Positions 1 to 11,803 are shown, counted from the first letter of the stretch. The stretch is DNA of 27,500 nucleotides from Glandiceps talaboti (GCF_964340395.1 NC_135551.1:26695880-26723379), one strand, 5' to 3'. Notes: a model not told the origin generated them from the sequence alone. Translations and numbers: made by a program.

Positions 1-220
1 AATGAAGTTGCCTGGGTGTTTCATTCATGGGACAACGTGTTTTACATTCACTTAGACAACTTCAGATGTAAAAAAAAAAAAACACCATCAAAGTGATTGG
101 GTAAATTAAGATCCTACTGTGTGTGTTGTGTCAACTTGAAGGTTATTTATTATTTGTCTAGAGTTGAAATGTAAAAGATATCATGTCATATAAGTGAAAC
201 ACCAAGGCAACTTCACTTCT
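1..220. mobile_element. Short inverted-repeat element (MITE-like), copy 1
   Basis: The segment starts with GAAGTTGCCTGGGTGTTTC (4-22) and ends with its inverted copy at 196-214, with one mismatch over 19 bases. The interior is AT-rich with an A-run and a short GT tract. A second, left-truncated copy in the same orientation lies at about 26361-26605, so this is a dispersed family rather than a chance hairpin. No coding capacity is visible. The class of transposon is not recognised, and the left end may lie outside the window. Confidence 0.55.
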
Positions 221-872
221 CCTGTATTGTCGATGTCATACATCTTATCATCCATTCACACTCATTCATTCATTCATTCACAATAACACAGACACATCAA
301 ACACTCACCAAATATTTTGGGTAGTAAATGAAAATTTCATGTTTGTAAATGTATGATATTTATTTTGCTAAATTTGTAACTCGGTGAAGAATCTACAAGC
401 TTGTAAAATTTAAATAATGGTTTACAAAAAAATTCTTTTTTGAACTTTGAAGTCTCCAAATTTGTTGATCATCAGCTGTAGAGTTCTTGGTATGTATGGC
501 TATCTATAGGAACAGTGGACAGTAGTGTAGACAGTTATGTAGATCACAGAGATTGTAATCACATGATTAACAAACCTAATAGTAATGTCTGTGTGTGTCT
601 TTCATTTTGTTTGATTCTGCTGTCTAAAAGTCTCTAAGTTGATAACTGCTATAGAAGCAACCCTCTTTCTCACAGCCTGTTGCAATCAAATTAAAAGCAC
701 AAAGGGAAGACATTAGAAGTATCGGATTTTTGCCTTGTTTGTAAAATACTTCCTCAATGATCACAAGTGATTGAAGTGAAGAAGGCATATTCATTGAGAA
801 AATAGCAGTAGAGACATTTTTCACTTCAAAAAGTGCATTTGGACATTTTCTCTATTAAAATTTGCACCACAC
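221..872. other. Intergenic, no gene seen
   Basis: This is AT-rich sequence with an ATTC microsatellite near 261-283. I see no coding exon, RNA gene or strong repeat. It contains the 3' flank of gene A at its right edge. Confidence 0.5.
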
Positions 873-878
873 TTTATT
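873..878 (-). terminator. Poly(A) signal candidate for gene A
   Basis: AATAAA on the minus strand, about 95 bases after the gene A stop codon. Position and sequence fit a canonical animal polyadenylation signal; the cleavage site is not determined. Confidence 0.5.
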
Positions 879-973
879 GCATCTAGTAACCGAAGTCTCC
901 AAGCTTTTACTAAGACTTATGGAATCAGGGGTTCGGGAGTCAAGGGTCAGACTGAGAGGTCAAAGTTCATAGT

Positions 974-1651
974 TCAAGGGTCACGGTAAAGCAGAAAGCC
1001 AGAGAAAGTAGAGTAGATATCCCCATCTTCATCTACACTCCAACCTCTCAAAGAATATCCAGATTTTAACTCAATAAAAATCTGGTCATCCTTGTAAAGG
1101 TGTAAAATGGCGATATTAGTACCGGTGTCAACAGCAATACTCGTAATAATATGTTGGTCATTGCGTACTAAGCCAGCATGTGTTTGTCCCATACCTTCTC
1201 TAGGCATAACTGTCCATGAAAAGAAGTAAGTACCGTTGATGGGACAGGCATAGACTCCCTTGGCTTTGTCATAGTCAGCACCAGTATTTGTGTAAATGTG
1301 GTCAAATTCAACTTGTCTTGAAGCTTCTGTTGGTCCAATGCTGTACGTCAGACCTACACAGAATGCTGACTGCATGCCTGATATGACTGCCGTATCAGGT
1401 ACATCGAGTTTGCTGTATGTCATGCCAGGTGGTCCTCTCAATCCAGGCTTACCACGATCTCCTTTTGAACCAGGCGGACCTGGAATACCTGGTATTCCTG
1501 GCATCCCTGGCATTCCAGGCTGACCAATACAACCACCATCACTGTCTGTCTCTATCTGTATTTGGTTGCCATGGGTGATGGTGTCATCTTGACTGAAAAC
1601 TGATGAAATCAGACTGATCACCATCCAACTGATAGCTGTGTTGACCTTCAT
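974..1651 (-). CDS. Secreted collagen-stalk C1q-domain protein (gene A)
   Basis: A predicted 225-residue secreted protein. Residues 1 to about 20 (MKVNTAISWMVISLISSVFS) are a typical signal peptide. Residues 43-78 are 11 to 12 uninterrupted Gly-X-Y triplets, with Cys41 just before them that could cross-link chains. Residues about 95-224 are a C1q/TNF-like beta-sandwich, with the family pattern AFCVGL, GVYACPINGTYFFSW and the C-terminal STFSGFLLYRDP. C1q family members form trimers and bind carbohydrate, microbial or cell-surface ligands; the ligand here is unknown. The collagen part is much shorter than in complement C1q chains. The start was chosen because an upstream in-frame extension runs into microsatellite sequence, and a splice acceptor (TTTCTTGCAG) lies four bases before this ATG. 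It is the only collagen-bearing member of the cluster. Confidence 0.9.
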   Translation of the reverse strand: MKVNTAISWMVISLISSVFSQDDTITHGNQIQIETDSDGGCIGQPGMPGMPGIPGIPGPPGSKGDRGKPGLRGPPGMTYSKLDVPDTAVISGMQSAFCVGLTYSIGPTEASRQVEFDHIYTNTGADYDKAKGVYACPINGTYFFSWTVMPREGMGQTHAGLVRNDQHIITSIAVDTGTNIAILHLYKDDQIFIELKSGYSLRGWSVDEDGDIYSTFSGFLLYRDP

Positions 1652-1653
1652 TT

Positions 1654-1670
1654 TCTGCAAGAAATAAAGC
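1654..1670 (-). other. Splice acceptor before gene A start codon
   Basis: On the minus strand a pyrimidine-rich tract ends TTTCTTGCAG, followed by AAA and the ATG. It implies a non-coding first exon at higher coordinates. A candidate donor CAG/GTAGGTT has its exon end at 3078, which would give an intron of about 1.4 kb. That donor is not backed by a recognisable promoter. Confidence 0.55.
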
Positions 1671-1765
1671 AGAAATTTGAAAATACTAGTACGAGGGGTA
1701 CAGAAGCCAAATGTATCTAATTTAGTGGAAAATTTTGTTCCGGACTGTTGTATCTTTTGAAAATA

Positions 1766-3516
<1,751 letters not shown>

Positions 3517-3671
3517 GGAGAGACATGCTACCCAAGGTATTTCATTCATTCTCTTCAAAATATGTTAAACACGAAAGCAAGTGGCTTTTAACCAGCTGTC
3601 TATCTACTCAGTTACTAGGGTTCACCGTATGATCACATTGATGTAGGTAGAGACAATGGCATGATGTCACG
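3517..3671. repeat. 155-bp direct repeat, left copy
   Basis: This segment recurs at 4447-4601 with no difference that I can find by eye over 155 bases, in the same orientation. The two copies bracket a foldback element. Such a length is far beyond ordinary transposon target duplications. Confidence 0.9.
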
Positions 3672-4446
3672 GACAATGCCCCCCGGACAATTGCCCCCGG
3701 ACAATTGCCCCCGAAGGACAACTGCCCCCCGGACAATTGCCCCCGAAGGACAATTGCCCCCCGGACAACTGCCCCCCAACGAAAAAAAAACTAGTATAAC
3801 AGATGTACGGGTTTGTCAATCATTAAAAAGTCACCGTCGGCAACGTACCGCCGCAACTTGCGTACATTATACTCACTACATTCACATTAACATTTGCATG
3901 TTTTACTCTATTGTGATAATTGTTATAAAAGTCGGTATGATGCTTTAACTTACCGCCGTAATTCACATAATTTATACTCACATTTGCACGTTTTACTCTA
4001 TTGTCATCTGTGATAATCGTCACGTGCTAGATTTTCTTCGGGGAATAGCCCACAATTTACAGTTTTAAACACTGGCTGGTCATGATACACCGAGCCGAGT
4101 CACCATTTACTGTCACCAAAGTCTTACGAGAATGTACATTCTGAGTCTCAATATTTTTTCTACTTTTGACTCGTTTTCTATCTTGTTACCTGTATATTTT
4201 GTATTGAACTGATAATAAATAAATCTTTTCCAGTAAAAAAATGACTTCGTGTTTGTGTTTGTACAAACCCGTACATCTGTAATACTAGTTTTTTTTTTCG
4301 TTCGGGGGCAGTAGTCGGGGGGCAGTTATCCGGGGGGCAGTTGTCCTTCGGGGGCAGTTGTCCGGGGGGCAATTGTCCTTCGGGGGCAATTGTCCGGGGG
4401 CAATTGTCCGGGGGGCAGTTGTCCGGGGGGCAGTTGTCCTGTTACC
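3672..4446. mobile_element. Foldback element with GGACAAYTGCCCCC-rich inverted arms
   Basis: The left arm (about 3671-3818) is a tandem run of GGACAAYTGCCCCC-type units followed by an A-run, CTAGTAT and CAGATGTACGGGTTTGT. The right arm (about 4261-4441) is the inverted counterpart in the same order, so the terminal inverted repeats are about 150 bases long. The interior (3833-4025) holds two imperfect direct copies of about 85-95 bp that begin CCGCCG and share GTTTTACTCTATTGT. There is no transposase, so it must be non-autonomous. Family not recognised. Confidence 0.8.
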
Positions 4447-4601
4447 GGAGAGACATGCTACCCAAGGTATTTCATTCATTCTCTTCAAAATATGTTAAAC
4501 ACGAAAGCAAGTGGCTTTTAACCAGCTGTCTATCTACTCAGTTACTAGGGTTCACCGTATGATCACATTGATGTAGGTAGAGACAATGGCATGATGTCAC
4601 G
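4447..4601. repeat. 155-bp direct repeat, right copy
   Basis: Copy of 3517-3671 on the other side of the foldback element. After base 4601 the flanks diverge (GAAGCTC against GGACAATG). Confidence 0.9.
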
Positions 4602-4627
4602 AAGCTCAATAAATGAACTTCATTTGT

Positions 4628-4654
4628 GGAGGTGGGGGTGGGGGTGGGGGTGGG
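4628..4654 (+). repeat. G-quadruplex-type G-rich repeat
   Basis: A (GGGGGT)n run has four or more G-tracts of at least three bases separated by single T, the classical intramolecular G-quadruplex pattern. It lies in intergenic DNA with no gene within 2 kb. Confidence 0.7.
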
Positions 4655-6090
4655 TCTGGCATCAGTGCAATTGCTGAACTTCATTTTGTGCACTGCTAAC
4701 CAAATTTCGAGAACTTTCACAACTTCAGTAATAACAGGTTCTGTATTTGCTACTGTGATGTGGATAAAGTTGATTAAAGTTTACCGCTAATGGGATATAC
4801 AGTGCTGGGTTTTCAGTTAATATTGTGTATATGTGTAGATCATGTTTTTACATTTTATCAATCATAGTGATGTGACCACTACAATTTTCACTCATGGTTT
4901 AAATCATATATAAACATCCTTGATGTTGCACTTGTAAACATTTGTTATGGGGCAAGGGTGCTAAACGAACAGAGTTAGTTTATTAAGCTTGTATGACATT
5001 ATGTGATCGTCCCTTAACTCTGCCAAGTTGTGAAAATATACACAGACACATTGTAAATAATGAAAAATGCTGTCACCAAGTTTTATTCATAACTCATATT
5101 TGATAAAGTGTACATTGCAGCTAAAGAAATAAGTTGGTTGTTACAGTATAACAGTTACTATAATTTACTGTTATTTTGACTGATAACTACAGTAGTCAGT
5201 TTACAAATTAGTTCAAATCATGAATAGAGGAACTTTTGATGAGAATCAAAGATTAAAGTAAATTCAGTGATTCAAATCATTGGTAAGTGGAGTATGAAAA
5301 ATAATATTTAGTGAAAATCCTAGATACTAAAACCAAGCACTTTGAATGGGGAGTAAAGCAGCAGAACATACTAACCGTTATTAACAGCAACAGAACTTGA
5401 GAAGACATTATACAAATTTCCAGGTGTCTTTGACCCCGTTAGACTCATATGTCCATAAGGTCATTTGTTCTGAATAGCATATCATTCTGTTGACAAAGAC
5501 TGAAGTGTGGAGCTGAAAAATTCAGGAATTTTTTTCACTTTTGTTTTTGGAACCAAAGTTTACTTTGATTAAATAATTTGAATGTCATTGTCATTCATCT
5601 TAGTCATATTCTAGAGATGCCAGATCTTAGATTTAATTGTGGCCTGTATTAATAAAAAATGGATGCAAATTTTTGAAAATGAAACTAAAATTGATAGTGA
5701 TTTTAGATCAAAATCATTGTTGAATTGCAAAGGGTACCTGTACCACATTTTACTTTGGGGTTTTTCTAAAAACTTTTAAGTTGGTATTGCATTGGGTATG
5801 AAAGTATAATTTTCTCTCATTTATTTTACATTTATAAGGCAGACAAATAAATTGTATTCAATTTGACATAACACTTGTGACAAGGAGGTAAAAATCTACC
5901 TGAGTCACATCTGGTTTTTGACCAAGGTTCTTCTCAAAAGTATAAATAAACGTCCAGAGAAGTGTATGCACTTTGTAACCAGGGTTCTACAACTGTAGTG
6001 AAAACACTGTGTCAATGTACTGTACTGTACTGTAGTCAGGCATGAGTGTAACTGCATGTGTATATTAGCTGTGTTGTATCCAGTGATGTT
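4655..6090. other. Intergenic, no gene seen
   Basis: AT-rich intergenic sequence with a short TGTAC repeat near 6015-6036. No exon, RNA gene or clear mobile element is recognised. Confidence 0.45.
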
Positions 6091-6330
6091 GCTAAGGACA
6101 GTAAGCAGGTACATCTGTCCGTGTTCCCCAGTTATTTTACGGTTTCCCAGCAGTGTTTTTATTAACGGCACAAATAGGTGAAATTTACCCATGTTCCACT
6201 GTAATATCAGGGTTCCCCACAAAATGATGGTAAAGTGTGATGTATGGGGAAACTACATGTATGCCAGCTTTACAGTTTTTTTCCCTCTCTGTTACCAGGG
6301 GTTCCTCAACTTTTAGCAAATATGCTGATA
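6090..6330 (+). repeat. Dispersed repeat family R1, copy 1
   Basis: The segment shares blocks with 16300-16575 and 18945-19085 in the same order. These include GTAAGCAGGTA, GGGTTCCCC, a GGGAAACTA..TGC block, and CCTCTCTGTTACCAGGGGTTCC followed by an AGCAAATAT block. An open frame on the minus strand here is a by-product. Transposon class not recognised. Confidence 0.5.
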
Positions 6331-6440
6331 ATGTGTATCATCATAATACCGTCATCATACCGGCATCAATCGTCATAATACCGTCATGATGCAGCCATCA
6401 ATCATTGTGATACCGTCACCAGTCATCATCAATCTCCTGA
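6331..6440. repeat. Degenerate ATCATAATACCGTC tandem repeat
   Basis: Four or five imperfect units carrying ATACCGTCA or TACCGGCATCAATC-type blocks. Short, degenerate satellite-like DNA with no coding signal. Confidence 0.5.
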
Positions 6441-6697
6441 GCCATTTCCTGTTTATCCTCATAATCCAGTGATATGGAAATTCAGCTTAACAATAATAAG
6501 TTGTTGATGAAGCTGTTATTTCATGCTGATACAGTAAAACCATTTTATTTGTGTTATTATAGACAGTGGAGAGGAAGCCTTGTTTATGGTCTCACCTACC
6601 CAAGCATTGTTTACATAAAGTTTACAAGACACAATGGTTCAGTGTACTTTAAAGTTCGAAATTGTAACTAAACTTTTTATTGACCAGATAACATCAT

Positions 6698-6703
6698 TTT
6701 ATT
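6698..6703 (-). terminator. Poly(A) signal candidate for gene B
   Basis: AATAAA on the minus strand, about 230 bases after the gene B stop; another copy lies at 6676-6681. Both lie beyond the tandem repeat that follows the stop codon, so the mature 3' UTR would contain that repeat. Confidence 0.45.
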
Positions 6704-6708
6704 TTTCA

Positions 6709-6977
6709 AAATCCACTAAAATTAGTATTGAGAGTGAACCCGATACAGTAAAAATCCACCAATATTTAGTACTAACAGTGTTAGTGAACCCAATACAGTA
6801 TTTAAAAAATCCACTAAAATTAATACTAACAGTGTTAGTGAACCCGATACAGTAAAAATCCACTAAAATTAGTACTAACAGTTTTTGTGAACCCGATACA
6901 GTAAAAATCCACTAAAATTAGTACTAACAGTGTTAGTGAACCCGATACAGTAAAAATCCACTAAAATTAGTGCTAAC
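6709..6977 (-). repeat. Tandem 49-54 bp repeat made from the 3' end of the gene B coding region
   Basis: Units start at 6734, 6784, 6838 and 6887 (periods 50, 54, 49 and 49), with a partial unit at 6709-6733. The functional gene end (6936-6977) is the last unit. Read on the minus strand, each unit spells the C-terminal codons (VSTNFSGFLLYRVH), then TAA or a mutated form, then CACT. Because 49 is not a multiple of three, later copies are out of frame. The sequence 6887-6921 is identical to gene positions 6936-6970. Confidence 0.9.
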
Positions 6978-7484
6978 TTTGTCATTGCCTGTCACTGAAT
7001 GTCCCTTGTTAACTACTACACTGATTTCATCACCTTTTGTAAGTTGCATAACAGCAGTAGTACTAGCAGTACAGGCTTCATCTTTTCTGTATGCAAACGC
7101 TGTCGTCTCAAACATATCGTCGTTAATGACAATCATAACAGATGCACTGACAGTGTCACTAAGTTTATATATATGTAACTTGAATACATAGACTCCTGGT
7201 GTTTTACAAACAAAAGCTCCCTTGCTTTTGTTGTACTGTCCACCAATGTTAAGAATCACATTGTCAAAGATGACTTGGGTTGGCCTGGTGGTTGCATTGA
7301 CTCTATGTTGTAATGAAACTTGGAAGGCTGTATCTTTGTGTGCTGTTGTGTCACGTTTTTCAGTACTGTGGTCATCATCCGGACAGTCTTCATTCCCTAC
7401 ATCTGATTCCATTGCCAATATTCCATGGGTAAAGAAGACAAAACCCAGTACAAGGTACAATATGCTAGGACTTAGGCACATCAT
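6933..7484 (-). CDS. Secreted C1q-domain protein (gene B)
   Basis: A 183-residue protein. Residues 1 to about 24 form a signal peptide. Residues about 25-50 are an acidic linker with a dibasic TEKR at 41-44. Residues about 53-182 are a C1q domain, with AFQVSL, VIFDNVILNIGGQYN, CKTPGVYVFKLHI and NFSGFLLY in the usual order. Sequons NAT (63), NKS (85) and NFS (173) allow N-glycosylation. It keeps the domain cysteine at 93 but lacks the two later domain cysteines shared by C, D and E, so it is a more diverged paralogue. There is no collagen. A splice acceptor (CCCTGTTAACAG) lies seven bases before ATGATG. The stop codon lies at a unit boundary of the tandem repeat downstream. The ligand is unknown; an immune lectin-like role is inferred from the family. 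Confidence 0.9.
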   Translation of the reverse strand: MMCLSPSILYLVLGFVFFTHGILAMESDVGNEDCPDDDHSTEKRDTTAHKDTAFQVSLQHRVNATTRPTQVIFDNVILNIGGQYNKSKGAFVCKTPGVYVFKLHIYKLSDTVSASVMIVINDDMFETTAFAYRKDEACTASTTAVMQLTKGDEISVVVNKGHSVTGNDKVSTNFSGFLLYRVH

Positions 7485-7491
7485 GGTGAAT

Positions 7492-8287
7492 CTGTTAACA
7501 GGGAAAAGTCACATTACTATGCTATAATGATGATTGTTTAAACGGTCTCTAAAAGTGTTTACTATGTATAATGTATACCCTTTGGTGATTAGAACTTGTC
7601 ACCTGAGTTTGAGTTGAAATGGAATGGGGGGGGGGGATTAAAATGGGGGTTCTTTTACATTATAACCCCCTCGTCATACAATATTATATAGAAGCAAATA
7701 AATGATATTGTACCTCAAAGGGAGGCTCTTGTATTGCATTGAAATTACATTACAGTTGAATGTCGTTTATCCACAGTGGCGGTCTGAAATTTGTTGAGAT
7801 AAATGGTTGTTTGGACAAACGGTCACAATGAAAACGACGTTTGTTTGTTTTGTTTGTTTGTTTGTGGGTCAGATGGGGTGGATACTCTCTTCCTGCCACA
7901 ATTCAAATCTTTCAGCATGGGTAAAAATTTAATAAGAATTTCACAGAATTATAATCAGAAATTAATACTCTGAATTGAACAAATCTTAAATTTAATGTAT
8001 TTGTGAAACATTATATGTATAACACTGCAATGTATATTCCCCCCCCCCCTCATCTCATGAGTCATATGCAGTACCCTCACTGTTGACAATTATAATCTTT
8101 TTTTCTGTGAGGGTGGGGTGGGGTGGGGGTATTTGTTCATACACAACTAACAAGTGAACAAAACAGGTACAGACTTGTCACTGTTTTTACAACATAGTGA
8201 GCTTTGAATCTTGGAGAACACTTTGTTAACAAAGTATGACATCAAATTAAAAATACAGAAATAACACACACAAAAAGAGAAACTTAC
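7492..8287 (-). other. 5' UTR intron of gene B
   Basis: Predicted intron of 796 bases, with donor AAG/GTAAGT at 8288/8287 and acceptor AACAG/ATTCACCATG at 7492/7491. It contains a G-run (7626-7637), a TTTG repeat (7838-7863), a C-run (8040-8048) and a G-quadruplex-type GGGTGGGGTGGGGTGGGGG at 8111-8129. No coding exon is seen inside. Confidence 0.6.
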
Positions 8288-8430
8288 CTTTGGTTTGCAG
8301 TGATCAAAAGAAATGGAAAAAAGGAATTGAATGTTTTAAAATTGAAATGAGGTGCTGTATATTGATTGTAAATGTTGTCGTCAATGTATTATCATAGATA
8401 CTGAGAAGGGCTTGTAGTATATGGTGTGAA
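8288..8430 (-). promoter_or_regulatory. First exon and probable promoter of gene B
   Basis: A strong splice donor ends the presumed first exon at 8288. About 120 bases upstream, at 8408-8429 on the minus strand, lies TCACACCATATACTACAAGCC. It resembles the TCACA..TATA..AGCC core of gene C's promoter at the same distance from the donor. Unlike C, D and E it has no CACGTG; CAGCTG occurs about 40 bases further upstream. The transcription start is not determined. Confidence 0.45.
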
Positions 8431-8818
8431 CAGTGTATGCAGAGTACAGCTGACACCTTGTAGCCTTATCAAAAGTTAGACATGTATGAATATGATCTGT
8501 CATTTTGATAGTATAGAAGAATAGTAGGTGTCCATGCTACAATAGGTTGCTATTGGTGCAGACATTATGGTTGACTGAGTGGCATCATTTCATTGGCCGT
8601 TGAATATGGTGTTGATGATGTGTGATCACCCAGTTGAATTATTTTGCAGGAAGAGTTCAAAACAAAGGTCAACAAATGTAGTGTAGTTTCTTACTGAAAA
8701 GGGGTGCTGAGTTGTCGCCATCAATAACAGTGATCACTACAGATAGACAAGGACTATACTGCAGATAAAGTAACTCAAGAATGCAATTTTCACATCTTGA
8801 AACAATATGTCAATACCT

Positions 8819-8819
8819 G

Positions 8820-8862
<43 letters not shown>

Positions 8863-9240
8863 AAACACACACGTGTATGCACTCACAGTCAAACTTACTA
8901 GAAACATGCTCCTACAAACACATGTATACACACCCTCATACATGAATACACCCCTACACACACAGCCAGAGACACAATCACTCGCTTGAAATACACCCTA
9001 GTTATATACGCATGCAGAGACAGACATATACACACTCACATAAAATAGACAAAGCCATACACAAACACCACAGACTCACTCACTCACTCACTTGAAATAA
9101 ACCTCTTACACACACACACACAAACACACACACATGCATACAGACAGACAGACATTCAATCTCACTAATTTGAAGTACACCCTTCACATGCACACATACA
9201 CAGATACACAGACATACACAAGCACAGACACACATCCCAA
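8819..9240. repeat. CA microsatellite and degenerate CA-rich minisatellite
   Basis: A pure CA tract (8821-8857) is followed by CA-rich sequence. In it, a block of the form TCACTYrCTTGAAATAMACC recurs near 8979, 9080 and 9160, suggesting decayed units of about 90 bp. No gene. Confidence 0.65.
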
Positions 9241-9868
9241 CACATGAGGACCACACTACATTCAGCTCTAGAACTCAGCCCATTTAATAAGTGTTATTTT
9301 CATGTCATTAGCATGTTTCTGCATTAGATAGTGTTCAGAGCAAGCCTGTTCATGAGTAGTGATGTACTGTTTGATCTCAGGAGAGACGAGCCATGTATGG
9401 CTCATTTATTTTCATACTAAATACTGCTGTAGGCTTTCCATTATCCTTCAGCATTGTTTTTGGTAATAACCATGCCTATTCATTCATACTGTACTTCTTG
9501 AAACATTTCAAGGGTGTAGTTTGTATTTAAAAATCAAGTGTTGAGGTCTGTAAAATCAGATGATTTGCTGCAAGAAAGCAGGTATACCAATATATAAAAA
9601 CAAAGTAATTAGTATACATGGTGACAGAGGGTGCACTTCCACCTCAATCACTGTACATTGTACACTGTAGTTCAAATCTGATATTCAAGGACATGGCACA
9701 TGTAAAGTTTGCATTTTATAGGTTTTAATGGCAACTTTGAGTAAATATTAAAATACATTCATAGAGTGTAAACATTTCACACTAATATGTATTTTATATT
9801 ATGGCTGATTTGGGCTTTTTTGTCATTTTGTGGTGTATATGACAACTGATTAGAATAGAAGTAACGTT
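9241..9868. other. Intergenic, no gene seen
   Basis: AT-rich intergenic DNA between the gene B promoter and the next mobile element. I recognise no exon, RNA gene or repeat in it. Confidence 0.45.
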
Positions 9869-10168
9869 GGAGAACACCACTCCAGGAAATATTCATGGTG
9901 GCACGCTCAATATTCATGAGTCCTTAGTACCTATTCCCTTCAGTGTAAAACATCTCCCATGAATATTCATTGTACAACTTGAATATGTTATTTCTGCTGA
10001 CTCCCAAGATGCAATGTCCCACAGCAAAGATATCCTATAAATGCACAAGATCAACTTAATGTTTCTCTGAAATTGCAAGTAATATTGTAGATGATGTGAA
10101 ATGATGAAACTACTCTCCAGAACCTCTAGTTTATGAAAATATCTTTATTTCTTGTAGTGGTATTCCCC
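9869..10168. mobile_element. MITE-like element of about 300 bp
   Basis: The left end GGAGAACACCACTCCAGGAA is matched in inverted form by the right end TTCTTGTAGTGGTATTCCCC. The interior carries several ATTCATGAR blocks. A related right half, with GATGTGAAAT..ATGAAA, CTCTCCAGAACC and TTTATGAAAATA, occurs at 23351-23458, showing a dispersed family. Non-coding. Confidence 0.6.
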
Positions 10169-10280
10169 TTTAAATTAGAATCACAAATTAGATGATTTGC
10201 TGTATTTTACTGCACCCTCATCTACACGGAATGTTTTACTCTGAGTGAAAGATAGCGTGTACAGTCATATTTAAAATTTA

Positions 10281-11541
10281 CATGGTAATCATACACTTTA
10301 CAACAGTTTGTGAAATAGTATGAACACTTTGCTATGGACACATACGTTATTTTATGAGCCAGGCAACATTAGAAGTAATTGGTATAAGATTATTGTCAAA
10401 GTTGACCAGTCATCTCTACTGAGTGACACAATAGCAGCACACACAGTCAGGTCACCTATCCCCACTGTGTGACACAATAGCAGCACACACAGTCAGGTCA
10501 CCTATCCCCACTGTGTGACACAATAGCAGCACACACAGTCAAGTCACCTATCCCCACTGTGTGATACAATAGCAGCACACACAGTCAAGTCACCTATCCC
10601 CACTGTGTGACACAATAGCAGCACTCACAGTCAGGTCACCTATCCCCACTGTGTGACACGCGAATAGCAGCACACACAGTCAAGTCACCTATCCCCACTG
10701 TGTGATACAATAGCAGCACACACAGTCAGATCACCTATCCCCACTGTGTGACACAATAGCAGCACACACAGTCAGATCACCTATCCCCACTGTGTGACAC
10801 AATAGCAGCACACACAGTCAGATCACCTATCCCCACTGTGTGACACAATAGCAGCACACACAGTCAGGTCACCTATCCCCACTGTGTGACACAATAGCAG
10901 CACACACAGTCAGATCACCTATCCCCACTGTGTGACACAATAGCAGCACACACAGTCAGGTCACCTATCCCCACTGTGTGACACAATAGCAGCACTCACA
11001 GTCAGGTCACCTATCCCCACTGTGTGACACAATAGCAGCACTCACAGTCAGATCACCTATCCCCACTGTGTGACACAATAGCAGCACACACAGTCAAGTC
11101 ACCTATCCCCACTGTGTGACACAATAGCAGCACTCACAGTCAAGTCACCTATCCCCACTGTGTGACACAATAGCAGTACACACAGTCAGATCACCTATCC
11201 CCACTGTGTGACACAATAGCAGCACTCACAGTCAAGTCACCTATCCCCACTGTGTGACACAATAGCAGCACACACAGTCAGATCACCTATCCCCACTGTG
11301 TGACACAATAGAAGCACACACACAGAGACAGATACTATAAGACAAACACAGATGTAGATGTTGAGTAATTAAAGTTGTGTATCTTTCTCAAAACTTCTGT
11401 TGCTCTGTGTATGTCTTAGTACCTGGCTGTGCATGTGCTGCTATTGTGTCACTCAGTGGGGGGGACTAGTCAGCTTTGATGTCTCGGCAAAGTGTTCATA
11501 CTATTTCGCAAACTGTTGTAAACGAAAGGGGATGTAAACAC
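10281..11541. mobile_element. Inverted-repeat element enclosing a 46-bp minisatellite
   Basis: The left outer arm (about 10298-10332) and right outer arm (about 11493-11526) are inverted copies sharing GAAATAGTATGAACACTTTG. Inner arm blocks also match in inverted form: CTGAGTGACACAATAGCAGC near 10418-10438, against its reverse complement near 11433-11455. The tandem array occupies the space between. The whole looks like a foldback or MITE whose subterminal region has expanded. No transposase, and no clear target duplication found. Confidence 0.65.
10418..11325. repeat. 46-bp minisatellite, about 20 copies
   Basis: The unit runs CACAATAGCAGCACACACAG, then TCAGRTCACCTATCCCCACT, then GTGTGA. 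Nineteen complete CCTATCCCCACTGTGTGA junctions are countable. Variants include ACACACAG or ACTCACAG, TCAGG, TCAGA or TCAAG, and one insertion (GACACGCGAATAG near 10656). Each unit can fold through CTGTGTG with CACACAG. There are no unique spacers, so this is not a CRISPR array. Confidence 0.95.
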
Positions 11542-11803
11542 CTCACATTATAGTCTGTCCTATGGGATAGATTAGTACATATCAAGGAAAGTAAAATTGA
11601 ATAGAATGGGGAGAAAAAAAACATAATTTATATGTATGATCTTGAATATTCATAGAATAAACTTTTGAAAGTTGAAATATTTTATGATAATTTTAATTTT
11701 AAGTTTTCCAATGTTAGTTTTTGGTTTAGTATTAAATCTGTCGCAAAAGTAGACAGCATGTCATCTCTTAATATTGGAACAAGCCATTGAATTACTTGTG
11801 GTA
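11542..11803. other. 3' flank of gene C
   Basis: AT-rich 3' flank. The only poly(A)-like hexamer I see is ATTAAA on the minus strand at about 11692-11697, about 110 bases after the stop codon. No other feature. Confidence 0.35.

Noticed and set aside
1296-1523. Plus-strand proline- and glycine-rich frame
   Set aside because: It is antisense to the collagen region of gene A; the periodicity comes from the Gly-X-Y codons.
3661-3948. Pro-rich open frames in the foldback arms (both arms, both strands)
   Set aside because: They are translations of the GGACAAYTGCCCCC tandem units and show no protein features.
5905-6222. 105-codon minus-strand frame
   Set aside because: It falls largely in dispersed repeat R1 and has no domain or signal peptide.
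10418-11325. CRISPR-like array
   Set aside because: Units abut directly with no unique spacers, and the window is clearly from an animal genome.
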